Origin: Lithodes maja
Taxonomy: Eukaryota > Arthropoda > Malacostraca > Decapoda > Lithodidae
Assembly (NCBI GenBank): GCA_037953745.1
Contig: JBAKBP010007932.1
Location: 1-64,000, forward strand
DNA length: 64,000 nt
Direction: 5' to 3'
Below, piece after piece: positions 12,250 to 23,424 of the stretch (positions are counted from its first letter, which is position 1; every line of letters begins with the position of its first letter). Position numbers and translations under genes: made by a program. The notes beneath the pieces are model-generated. The model was not told the DNA's origin. It saw only the letters and a list, made by a program, of their open reading frames with translations, and did not search any database.

Positions 12250-12262
12250 ATAGATAGATAGA
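9341..12262 (+). mobile_element. RTE-like LINE inserted in the CR1-like LINE
   Basis: The insert is flanked by the direct repeat TAGAACGAGT (9331-9340 and 12263-12272), a 10-bp target-site duplication; up to three of these bases overlap the tail. It is 5'-truncated within the endonuclease and ends in a GATA microsatellite (about 12245-12266). The stop codon TAG is made from the first bases of that tail, so there is practically no 3' UTR. Very short 3' UTRs with microsatellite tails are typical of the RTE clade. Purine-rich coding and heavy GAG/GTG codon use set it apart from the AT-rich host LINE. Confidence 0.9.
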
Positions 12263-12663
12263 TAGAACGAGTTCAACGTAGAGTTACCAAAATGATACCT
12301 AGCCTAAAGAACAAACCATACGAAGAGCGTTTTAGAGAATTAAATCTATTTCCTTTAACCCAGCGCAGATTAAGAGGTTACTTAATTCAAGTGTTCAAAA
12401 TCATCAAAGGCATCGACAATATGAACTGTAGTAAGTACTTCACTATCGACCAATCTAATTACACGCGGGGAAACGGTTGCAAAATTATTGGTAAATCTTT
12501 TAACTCACACGAATCTAAGAATTTCTTCTTCAATCGAGTTGTCAACTTGTGGAATGGGCTTCCCCGAAACGTTATAGACTGCATCACCGTTGATTCATTT
12601 AAACTCCGCGTAGACAAATATCTCGCATCAAACCCGCGACTGACTGCGTTTGTAAATGAATAA
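12263..12663 (+). pseudogene. CR1-like LINE ORF2, C-terminal remainder
   Basis: This is the continuation of the LINE broken at 9340. After the duplicated target it reads ERVQRRVTKMIP, then the cysteine-poor C-terminal block LNLFPLTQRRLRGYL and NLWNGLPRNVIDC, and stops at 12661-12663. The segment from the first Met (12292) is open for 123 codons but is not a separate gene. The matching C-terminus on the minus strand at 13831-14031 differs at a handful of residues. Confidence 0.85.
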
Positions 12664-12910
12664 CTTTATTTTATCTCCCCCTCAGTTACTAACCCATCTG
12701 TCCCCTACTAACTTCCTAATCCTGCCACGGACATTAGTTCCAGGGCAGTAATTCCCTTTCCAATGTTCCCTTACCCACTCTAAACCACTGTTTGGACACT
12801 TGATCCTCAGTGTTTTGGAGGACAAGCAACCTAGAAGGGTCACTCGATCTGTTGTTGCTTGATTTCCTTTGTACTCCTTTGTACTCCTTTGTACTGATTT
12901 GTATCCCACG
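12664..12910 (+). repeat. CR1-like LINE 3' UTR with CTTTGTACTC tail
   Basis: This is non-coding sequence after the LINE stop. Its reverse complement recurs at about 13513-13706, which confirms that it belongs to the element. It ends in about three copies of CTTTGTACTC (about 12866-12905). Confidence 0.7.
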
Positions 12911-12971
12911 AGAGATTATGAAAAACAATTTTTAGGCCAGGCCAAATCCCAGCAATATAGTAGATTCACAA

Positions 12972-13105
12972 AGTTAAAGTTATGCTCTATAATTAACTTT
13001 ATACACCTGTAAGTTATGCTCTATAATTAACTTTATACACCTGTAAGTTATAATTAACTTTATACACCTGTAAGTTATAATTAACTTTATACACCTGTAA
13101 GTTAT
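12972..13105. repeat. Minisatellite, about 31-45-bp units
   Basis: Four head-to-tail copies of a unit containing TAATTAACTTTATACACCTG with AAGTTA spacers. The first two copies also carry TGCTCTA. Non-coding. Confidence 0.85.
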
Positions 13106-13457
13106 TAAATGGCCAAAACAAATAAATTTCATTCTAATTGCGAAACAAAATTTCTCCGATTGTTACACCCCTTTTCTAAGCTTAATCTAACAATACCAAA
13201 CAAATAAGATTTAATATATAAAGCTAGAATAATGACCCTCGTACCTATATGACACCATTAGGACTATTTAGTTATTTCGTGTTAATCATTAAAATTTAAT
13301 ATTATGTCAACTGATATATTAATCACGATACTGACATAATACCGAACCTTTCAACTAATCTCAACACTAACTTGGTCATTATTGAACTGAAAGTGAGTGA
13401 ACAATAAAAGTATTGGTGTAAATATTGCTAAATTCAAGCCTAGTCAATTTAGACCCC

Positions 13458-13506
13458 TTACACCGGAAGCTCCCCCGAAATCATCGGCTGCGCGACCTGT
13501 GGGTTT
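13458..13506 (-). repeat. 49-bp DIRS gag fragment
   Basis: The segment from ACCGGAAGCT to GACCTGTGGGTTTA matches 5691-5736 in the DIRS gag at about 90 percent by eye. It directly abuts the tail of the minus-strand LINE copy, which suggests that this LINE inserted into a second DIRS copy, most of which is now gone. Confidence 0.6.
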
Positions 13507-14386
13507 AGTACAAAGTAGTACAAAGGAAATCAATCAACAACATATCTAGTGACCCCTCTAGGCTGCTTGTCCTCTAAATCACTGAGGATCAAGTGTCCGA
13601 ACAGTGGTTTAGAGTGAGTAAGGGGAAATTGGGAAGGGAACTACTGCCCTGGAACTAATGACCGTGGCAGGATTAGGGAGTTAGTAGGGGACAGATGGGT
13701 TATTAACAAAACACACTTATAAGTAATCTTTCGTATATCTGGGAAAAAGAGAGTAACTTCTTAGTAATTATATAGCCTACAGTATATACGCAATAATCAT
13801 TGATGAATCTGAGGGGGGAATAAAATAAAGTTATTCATTTACAAAGGCAGTCAGCCGCGGGTTTGAGGCAAGATATTTGTCTATGTGAAGTTTAAAAGAA
13901 TCAACGGTGCTGCAGTCTATAACGTCTCGGGGAAGCCCATTCCACAAGTTGACAACTCGATTGAAGAAGAAATTCTTAGATTTGTGCGAGTTAAAAGTTT
14001 TACCAATAATTTTGCAACCGTTTCCCTGCATGTAATTAGATTGGTCGATAAGTGTAGTACTTACTACAGTTCATATTGACGATGCCTTTGATGATTTTGA
14101 ACACTTGAATTAAGTCGCCTCTTAATCTGCGCTGGGTTAAAGGAAATAGATTTAATTCCTTAAGACGTTCCTCGTATGGTTTGTTCTTTAGGCTAGGTAT
14201 AATTTAGGTAACTCTACGTTGAACTCGTTCTAGCTTGTCTATATCTTTTGGTAATAAGGGCACCAGGATTGAACGCAGTATTCCAGCAGAGGACGAACTA
14301 AGGAATTGTAAAGAGTTAGGATAACTTCTTTTGATTTATGCTCAAATGTCCTGCCTATAAAGCCAATTATTTTGTTTGCCTTTGTT
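13507..14386 (-). mobile_element. CR1-like LINE, 5'-truncated 3' end
   Basis: This is a second copy of the family at 7243-12910, in opposite orientation. Coding similarity starts near 14386 (ANKIIGFIGR block) and runs through the C-terminal domain, with an intact last stretch 14031-13831, to the same stop. Small frameshifts lie upstream of 14031. The 3' UTR follows to about 13507 with its GTAC-rich tail, but carries about 105 extra bases (about 13704-13808) absent from the plus-strand copy. The open frame on the other strand at 13885-14079 is a shadow. Confidence 0.8.
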
Positions 14387-15898
14387 ATGCCCTGATTTTA
14401 TTCAGGTTTAACTATTAGTTAGGGTGAGTTCTTTCGAGACTGGGATATCCAAGTTCATACAAATACATATAAAGAAGACAATTGAGGATATGTATAATAC
14501 CAAAATATAGATTATAGTACAGCTTTATTTCCCTTATTCACTAAGTACATAATATTGAATCAGAATCACTAAACACGAGAACAAAAGTGGCACAACTTAA
14601 TTAAATATCTTCTAGCACAATCACGGATCTAGATGGAGATCAGGTATACTCAATGCAACTTAAAGTGAATCCTTTTCTTTTGGAATCAAATCAATCTTCT
14701 ATTGTTGAAAGATTGTATGGACATCTAATCAGGTTACCTTAATGTTCACTATGTCCCTTGACTTGGGTTTAATTAGCTACTAGTATTTGATGAGGTAAAT
14801 GTAAGTCAATATATTTCTTTTCTATGAATATATAATCTTATACACTGGTATACTTCATAAGATTGAATTCAAGTTTTGTGGACTCTAAAATATTTTCACT
14901 GGTTGGTATTATTTCAGAGTTCGTTGAAGTGAGAATCCGCCTTATTTGGATTTAATTCCTTATTTATGTTAGAGAGGTGTACTAAACGCATTTATCACTG
15001 GTACACGAATAGAAGTAATCTGTTTCTATAGATTAGCTTAAATGAACACTTTGATGATTTATTTCAAAATAAGGAGTGTATGGACTCTAACTATTTTCTC
15101 ACAGGGCGGAAATATGACAGAGTTATTTTATGCACGAAATCCGTCTTATTATCTATCTTGACCTTTATATTAACCGGTGATGAAGTTCTGTTAAGGTAGG
15201 CTACTCTTGTAGTGAGGTTTTTAATATTGTGCCTCAGTTATGACGAATTAACACAATATCGGACGAACGCAAGAAGAGTTTTAGTACTGCTCTTCTTGAC
15301 TGTCTCTAACGGTTTTAAGAGGTTCAAAGAATTCAGGGCGGTGTTAACCTTTTAGTTGCAAGTCTAATGGGATGCCACAGACAAAATGCACCTAGAGTCC
15401 CCGTGAGGGTATCTCGCTAAGCCCTTATAACACAAAAGATCGTTAGATGTCGGATCTTCTGTGAGAAGTGGTAGTGTAACTTTTAATAGTAAAATGTTGA
15501 GGGGTAGGGGTGCCTGTGTCCCTCAATTTTTGACTAGAGAAAGTGTAACCTAGAGAAGGTGACTATGTTAATCACTGGAATGCCAGTAATAACAAAGTTC
15601 CTTTTATAGGGCACAGTTACCGTACCTACAATATTAAAATAGAAGTGGAGGTATGCTTACGCACTTCAAACTTTAACATTGGTGATACAGCCTATTAGAG
15701 GTCTCTATGTTAACTGATTGGGATGCCACAATTAACAAAGATCCCTTAATAGGATTTCTTACTCACAGACAGTATAAGGACTTCGGGGTGCCGTGCATCC
15801 AGACTGCATGGAGGGGTAAGAATAATGTTTCTCAAAGTGGGATGCCAGGAATCGAGAAGCCTTAGAATTGCTTAAATTCCTTCAGATTCTCCCTGGCC
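14387..15898. repeat. Non-coding stretch with degenerate GGGATGCCA repeats
   Basis: No gene was recognised. Between about 15350 and 15870 a degenerate repeat recurs about four times. The best pair is 15553-15611 and 15697-15757, about 144 bp apart, each reading CTATGTTAA...GG.ATGCCA...AACAAAG. It ends directly before the TIR element at 15902. Confidence 0.45.
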
Positions 15899-15901
15899 TA
15901 G

Positions 15902-16168
15902 TAGTGGGGTAGATAATAGAACATTTGTGCAAAATGTGATACAAGTACCAAATTTGGCATGGTGGTTCCCAAGGGTCTACTTAGCAAATCTGCCTGACGT
16001 GCCATTCAAAAATCCAAGATAGCGGCCATTTTTCAAGATGGACGCCAAATGCGTCTGACGAAAATGGTTTTGCTCATAAATATGCATGTACTTGATGGAT
16101 TTGAATGATCTTGGTGTCGATTTCTATGTTTTCTTGCATGCTGAATCTATTTTTGTTTTACTTCCACT
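15902..16168 (+). repeat. Left terminal inverted repeat
   Basis: This aligns with the reverse complement of 25135-25348 over its whole length, including TTTGGCATGGTGGTTCCCAA and CTTGGTGTCGATTTCTATG. It carries about 57 extra bases (about 15992-16050) that the right copy lacks. The outer terminus is TAGTGGGG. Confidence 0.8.
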
Positions 16169-16169
16169 A

Positions 16170-16290
16170 GGATTTTTTTTTTTTTTTTTTTTAACTTCTC
16201 TAACCCACCAACCAAATATATATTTAGTCAAATATATCAATGAAATTAAATCAATGTGGTCCTCGTGGGGGATCGAACCCTAGATACTGT
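16170..16290 (-). repeat. tRNA-derived SINE fragment (tentative)
   Basis: On the minus strand a B-box-like GGTTCGATCCCC (about 16268-16279) is followed by an AT-rich body and a run of about 18 A (16170-16190 on plus as T). No A box was found, so it is either a 5'-truncated SINE or a chance resemblance. Confidence 0.4.
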
Positions 16291-17326
16291 AAATGGTAGA
16301 AAATGAACACTTTATATAAAATAACAACATAACACATCAAATAATACTCCTAATACTTTATATACACAATATAAACATTAAATATACATACAGTATGTAT
16401 AATTATGTATCACTACAGCTTACATACACAGCTGCAGAGTGCAGTGCAGGCGAGCCCTGAACGAAAGCATCACCGGTTGCAGCCTTTCTTGCAGGAACAC
16501 TGGGTCAGTTCCCGACAGCTGGCTGCAATAGGTGGAAGCGTTGTCCAACAGATCTGCCATATGTCTCCCTTCCGATTCCATCCCCAGTCGGCAGGACTGA
16601 CGACTTCTGGATTGGTTTCTGTTGCTTGACCCCATATTATACCAGCCTGGTAAGCAGCACGTTTTGCGTGTTCCATGAGGGTTGCACTGGTTGGTGGGAT
16701 CGCATCATAGGACCTCTGCTTATGGGCAAAGAGATTCAGCCTTGCCTCGTCAACACCGGTGGCTGCACTTGATCTGTCATACATGAGGACAACAAAGTTC
16801 TCCAGCTTCTGCAGGTCATCCTCAGAAACCTCTGTTGGGCAGTTGCTGAGTTTTGTAAAGGTTTCAGAAAGCTCATCACAGACTTCCCAAGTCAGCCATG
16901 CAGATTTCTTTCCCTTCCCATGGAAAGACGAGACCGCATCACAGCCCATGAATGCATGGAAATACAGGATCCCACTGGCTTTCTCAGGTCCTATTGCAGA
17001 AACTACCTCATGGACTGGTATCCATCGAGCATTGGCTCCCTGCCCAAAAGCAATCCACATTTTTTGAAGACCAAGCCACTGCAGGGATGGCAGCTTAGAC
17101 ACTGCTATGACGAGCACGTCAGTGTCATTGGCTTTGATGACAAGTGACTTGCTACCCTCTGCAGTTGCATCTCTGCCATGTACAAATATACGGGTATCAG
17201 CTTCTTCATGACAGCATGGGGCCACAGCATCGAGGGATTTGTTTTTGTTGCTGATGACATCTTCTCCTTTTGTCACGATGACCATACTTGTGGTTTCAGC
17301 CTGACATATTTTATCTGCGAGAAAGT

Positions 17327-19225
17327 TGTTACGTCCTGGGATATATAAACACTGGGCTCTTTCTATTGGACTAGGTATGCGGCAACAAGCAACAACGGAA
17401 AACTCTAGATCCAACCCTTATCTATAAACCCAGGCAACAAACCACCCTAAACCGTTAAGAGTCCTGCCTGGACAACGAGGTATCCTATGACTCGGTTACA
17501 GGGTGCACGCACTATAGACTGCTGATAGTCAAGCAGGCTATATAAAAGATCACACAATTAAGTTGACTTAAAGCTTCAAGGAAAAGATAGATAACGGAAT
17601 TAAATTGCAGAAACAATTTAATAACAAACTAGAAGAAAGTACATTTAACGTTACGTTAATTAATACAACTAAACACCGCTGCGTGAAAGAAGGTGAAAGC
17701 AAACAGTCCTCAAAACATCGTACAGGTAGACAAGATGCGGGTTTCTAAACTGCATGCGGCTACTGTAGGATCTGATGCTTAGCAAAGAAAGTACGTTACG
17801 GATTTAGAGAACTCTTAACTCATAAGCAGGAATAAATACTAGTGATAGGCCATACAGTGTATAATGGCATAGGTATAATTAAATAAAGGCAGCAACTCGC
17901 AACATAACCACATACAGGTGTGCTTCTCACTCTTAGTCAGGCAAGCCTGCTCGGACAGAGTCTCTAAGCCACACCCTGACTCACAATGCTCACAAAAACG
18001 GTAAACTGTGGCACAATAACAAGCATACAGAGATAATAAACCCCTAGCTGTTAATCTGCCAGGTGGCAGAGGTCTAGCCGGAAGGATATAGGCCTCGGAT
18101 ACCCGGGCTGAGCCACCTGCTCTAGCCTAGGGACGTTCCCAAGTCTGTGTGCCAAATTACTCTAATTGAAAGGGTGCTCTCTTGAGAGACTCAGATCGCA
18201 AGTATCTGACTCTCTCCTGGCGACCCTAAAACAAAAGCAAGACGTGCTAGTGCAGTGCTGAGTGGACTAGGCAAGGGCCCTCACACAACACAACACTAGA
18301 CACACAGGGACACAGACAAGAAAATGCCCCCAGACTCCCACGGGTATCCTAGTAAAGTCGTGCGGGTCCACGGGACTCGCACCAGCAGACTTTACTTAAA
18401 GGATCGCAAAAAGCCTCCCCTCCGGTCTAGCCCCTGCTAACCTGACACAAGAACACACTAGCAAGCATGAAACCACCAAATATGAGACAACAAAAAAGCT
18501 TCCTAGGTCTCATTAACAATTACATCCCTGCATAAGGCCCTAAATCCTATCTAGTTATCTGAGAGCTCGTCGTTAATACAATAATAGATATAAGGTCTAT
18601 CAAGGGGATGGGATAATTAAATAGATTGGTGAAGTAGTGGAAAGAAGGCATACAAAGTAAGAGATAACATTTCTAAGTGTGGTTGAGAGGGATAGATATC
18701 AAGGGGGTCCGAAGGGTACGACAATGAGGTGAGCTCATTGAGGTGAGCTCATCTGTCTGGACCCCGCCCTAGGCATGCAGAATACATCCCAGGCTCGGCA
18801 ACACTCAACACAGTTGCCGGGTCAAAATCCTCTACCCCGTGCGTGAGTCGAAACTAAGCCTAACGTTGCAATCAAATGCATGTGGCAGCGCTTCAGGCTC
18901 GTCCCAAGCTAAGCAAGCGAAACAACGTCCCAAGCCAGTCTCTCTCTCCCGCTCATCTCCTCCCGCTCTCACTAGACTTACATCTTATATATTATAATGA
19001 AACAATCAACTATCGAGAATAAAATATACTAAGATGCGTTGGTTAAGAATAAGGGCAGCTTCAAGCTGTGAAACAACATAAGAATATCCCAGACATTAGT
19101 TACATTGTCGTAGGATATATACTAAGGAAAAGCCTGCCGGCCGGCTGCCACCAGCCGGTTTCTAAACGGCTGGGCAGCCGACGCGCGCGCATGCCCGCAC
19201 GTGGCTACTATGCAGAAGCATCACA
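17327..19225 (-). mobile_element. Solo LTR, diverged subfamily of the Gmr1-like element
   Basis: This 1,899-bp segment reads TGTGATGC to GTAACA on the minus strand and is flanked by AAGT on both sides (17323-17326 and 19226-19229). Removing it with one AAGT rejoins the host coding frame at ELFHF/LADKIC. It is related to the other LTRs by its ends and by a conserved block at 18176-18230 holding the hairpin at 18184-18216; elsewhere it is strongly diverged. No internal retroelement sequence remains, so it is a solo LTR produced by LTR-LTR recombination. Confidence 0.85.
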
Positions 19226-21562
19226 AAGTGGAAGAGCTCAGTTTTGTTGTTGTCATCCCGCAGAAAGCTTCTCCAGTTTGTTGGGGTCTTGCTGGTTCCA
19301 GTCACTCTTCTTTTGATCCCCTGACCTCTTTTTGACCAGGTTTCAGATTGCAGACTAGACTTCTTGTACACATCAAAGATGACATCGACTCGCTTGAATT
19401 TGGTGCCAAAGGATTCCACTTTTGGAAGGATGTCTTCTTTTGCATAGTCATCGAAAGTCATTGGGCTGTGTGGAGGCAGGGAATTGATGAGCGCTGATCC
19501 ATCAATGATGATGGTGTCTGCCTCTGGTTCGCTGTCAGGCAATGTCACCAGTGCCTGAAGAATTTCAGTTAGCTGTGACTTCTGGCACATACGAAGCCTG
19601 CCATTGTCACTGAGAGATGCAGGTGCTGACTGGTTCTCATGCTTGAAGAATTCTTGCAAGTCACACTGACTGTTTTGGCAGGAGATGAAGAGCCGGGAGA
19701 ACAAGTGACAGTCATCTTTAAGCACTTTCTCCTTGGAGCTGCTGGCTGCCTGCTCGTGCTTGAAGAAAGAAGCCCTGTTCTTCTTGATTGGCTTATAGAA
19801 TGTGCATTCTTCTTCATTCTCCAAGGCCTCCATAAATGACTGGAACTTCTCCTTGCCTCTCTCGTGATGACTACCAACCAGTTCAGCTAGTGCTGGATCT
19901 GCAATGTTCTTTGTGTCCAGCACCAGCAAATCAGCGGACTCTTCTTGGAAAGGGTTGCCCATCTCTTTTATCATTCTGAACAGTGCCTCCACCCTCTCAA
20001 GGAAAGATGTCTGGGCACTTAAGGTCTATTCATGGTGTTTGGTGCTGATGGTTGCGTCTTTCACACCAGAAATGGCCTCATATACAGATACTAGATGGCT
20101 CACTTCAGGTCCAGCCACCATCCATCTCCGAAGTGCCCCTGGGTTCTCTGTTAGTCCAATGGCTCCTCCATCACACTTGATGGCTGCGTTGTTCTGTTCA
20201 TGGGCTTGGTCAATGGCCATGGCAGAGAAGTCTCTTCTGGACTTGTGGACAACAAAGTTTCCTTTGTGAAACTCTCTGGCTACGTCTTGATGCTGCTTCT
20301 CAAGAGACATCATGTCTCTGAAGTGAACTGGAAGCCACTGAGCATAATTGACATTGTTATTCGCGAAGAAGTAGGGGATCAGTTCTGGGAGTGCTTCACG
20401 GTACAGGTCGAAGTTTCCTTCCCTGAAGGAGCGTATCAACAGGAGCACGACCAGCTCCATGTCCAAAACCAGATCCCAGAACTGGAACTGTGGACTCTGA
20501 GGTCTCCGCTGATCACACCAGTCTTCAAAGGTCAGCGTTGGTCTGCCGGACTCCTCAGAGCAGTAGTCTTGGTAGGCTTCTTTCTTCAGTTTATACAGGC
20601 TGCAGGCTGTGATCTGGTGGGCCAATCTTGTCCTGGTGATACTTGACACAGTCAGGAAAGACTCAGCTGTACCAGGTGAGGCCACCCCTGCTTCAGCAAT
20701 AGCACTGGTCCAGCCACTGTGTTCCAGTAGTGTTCCAAGGGAACCAAGCGCATCCTTCTCTATGTGAAGTCCCCCAAACATGATAACAAATTTATCCTCT
20801 CCATACTCAGGCCACTGCCACTGGATTTGTTTTGCTAGTGCAAACAGTGGTTGGTCAGCAGCTATGACCGGGGTATGCCCTGGGTTGACGAATGCCACTG
20901 TATCTCGAATCTTCCCAATGGCATGTTTGATGGTTGCAACAGAGTGAGCCTGGTCTCGTATCAAAAGGCTGGCTCCTCTTCTGTGCTGCATGGTGGGCTG
21001 CCCATGTGATACTGAGAGTATCACCCACACTCTCAGTGACAGACACCTCTTCTAGCCACCTGTACTCTTCCTTCAGGTGTGACTGGATTGAGTGTAGTGC
21101 TTGGTATAATTGGCTTGGCACAGCTGAAGGTTTGGGCTTCTTAGTAAGGTACGCTGGTATAACATTGGTGAATGCTTCAGGAAGCTCAGGAACTTTCTTC
21201 ACCCTGTAATCTCCACTGAGCTTCACTGGCTCTCGTTCCTCACCAGGATGTTCAGGGCTTGGGTGTTGGAACAGAGACATACTGGTACCATGGAAGGAAG
21301 TTTGAGCTGTAGTCGCTGTTGGGTTGTGGTCGATGTTGTCCACCGCGGACGTTGTGAACACCTGCTTCCTCAACACTGGTGGACAGACAACTCCATCATC
21401 CACGTACTGAGCTACAACAGCTTTTCCAAGCTGGGCTGAGATTTCTAAGACTCTATCATAGGTGATGCTGAGTCCATTGTCATGGAGCATGTCTATGAGC
21501 TGCCTCTTACTTGTTTTGGCAAACACAGACATGCCCATGTACACAACAAATGGTGTCTCCCG

Positions 21563-23424
21563 TGTTACGACCTGGCACTCGGGTACACAAGGGCTCTCAA
21601 TCAGGACTCGAGTACGGCTCGCTGCCACAACGGAAACACACGATCCCAACCCCTGAGTACTGCCAGCCGAACAAAAAACACCAATACCCTCCAGAGTTCA
21701 ATCTGCTATAACGGGGTATACAAGAACTCGGTACTAGTGTTCAACAACAGACTAATAAAGAGACAGGAATGATCTAGTCTGGTCAACAATCAAACAAAGA
21801 AGTAAGAAACAACAACACCAAAGAATAGTGTTGGCCGAAGCCGAAGTAATCCACCCTTGACTAAGAACTTAAGAAGTCCTCCACCCTCTACTTCGGATCG
21901 GCACTATTACGTTACGTTAATTAATAGTCCTTAAGCATCGAGCAAGGAATCTTCTGAAAAAGTTAGATGCTTCTCGGATGCTCGTAAGAAGTACGTATCG
22001 GATTTTGAACAGCAATTCAATAAGCAAAACACTGGCAATTAAATATTATTAAAGGTTTAAATTGGCATAAGAATAATTATAAGAATATACAATAGTAAAT
22101 GGCAAACATTAAAAAGAAGTACTCCGCAAATGCACCGGCAATAGCCTACTCGGATTGTGCTCGTGGGCCACTAATCACTAAAGTAGCCAAGCGTGCAACA
22201 CATGAAATCAATAGTGCATAAACAATATCATACATAAGGAAAGCTTCAATACTATTCTGTATCTGCTGATCGAGTAAAGTCTAGCTGGGATGTAGTAGGC
22301 TAGGAAACAATGGCTGAGCAAGCGGCTCGTAGCCTAGCGAAGTCCTTAAGGCTGTGCGGCCAAATTACGTTAATTGACGGGGTGCTCTCTTGAGAGATCC
22401 AGATCGCTAGTATCTGGTTCTCTCCTGGCGACCCTCTCAAAGTCAAAGCAAACGAGTTAGCACAGTGTTGGGTGGCAGAGGCAAAAGCCCTCACTCGCAA
22501 CACAGTGCTAAACTCACAAGGTACACAGTCAGAAAGACCACCTAGGCTTCCCACGTCTCCGTTGCGATTGTACAGGTTCAACAAAATCTAGTACACATCG
22601 GAAATCACAACACCAGTAGCCTTATCCCAGTCTAGCATTACCTAGACTAGCAGAAAACAGGAACAATAATAATAACACACAGGGAAATGCATATACGAGT
22701 GCAACAAACATAAATCAATCCTATTCTAAGTTAACCCTTCCAAAATAGGCTATCTAATAGGCATATATCTCGTGAGAACTCAAGCGATAATACGTTGGCT
22801 GACTAGCTCTGCACCAACGGGACCATGGAAGTTAAAAAGGGTAGGGAAAAGAGGAGATAAGAATGTAAAGGTAGTAGAGAAAGTTCACATCAGTCAGAAG
22901 AATATATATAGTTAGCAAGGGAAATGAGAAGTCGCTCTGCCTAATGAGTTCTGATCTAAAAATGGCTAGACTTCCCTTTTTATACTCGGCCCTCTAGTGA
23001 GCCCAACGTAAACTACTAAGGACCGCCCACTGACAATCATTACGTAATTTCTCTCTCTCAATCTGGGATAGACAAAGGCTTTCCCAGCACTGAGGGGAGG
23101 GGGGAGGGGGGGAGTGCTAGTGAGTTAGGCCCACCTCCCGCATGGCGCACCCACTGACCCCTATTACGTAATTTCTCTCTCTCCTCTCATCATTACAAAT
23201 AAGTTTTATACACAATACTTATAACTAATGATATAAAATAGAACTCGTTGACTCAGATGAAAACAAAATACATATTCATAATACTTATAGTACAACGGCT
23301 CACATGAACTAAGTTAGGAAACTCTACATAGACTACAGCCAAAGTTCCTGCCCTGACGATCCTAGCGAGAGTGGGGCATGACTAGGCGTTCTGTACAGCA
23401 TGCTCACACTGGACATGCGTCACA
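21563..23424 (-). mobile_element. Solo LTR of the Gmr1-like element
   Basis: This 1,862-bp segment reads TGTGACGC to GTAACA on minus, with CCCG on both sides (21559-21562 and 23425-23428). Removing it rejoins the host gene at HSKDR/ETPFVV. It aligns end to end with the LTRs at 26375 and 33954 but with more differences, so it is an older insertion. A TATA box (TATAAAAAGG read on minus, 22975-22984) and the hairpin at 22392-22424 are present. Confidence 0.92.

Larger units (their letters stand above)
7243..12910 (+). mobile_element. CR1-like LINE (5'-truncated), split by an RTE-like LINE
   Basis: Coding starts inside the endonuclease (YRPP at about 7255) and runs to 9340, then resumes at 12263 and stops at 12663. 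An interrupting LINE occupies 9341-12262. The 3' untranslated region (12664-12905) ends in short tandem copies of a CTTTGTACTC unit, a tail type known for some LINE clades. A shorter minus-strand copy with related 3' UTR lies at 13507-14386. Apart from the insertion the reading frame is well kept, so the copy was probably young when it was hit. Confidence 0.85.

Noticed and set aside
9739..12276. Long minus-strand open frames opposite the RTE-like LINE
   Set aside because: Ser/Thr/Pro/Leu-rich shadows caused by the purine-rich codon use of the plus-strand LINE.
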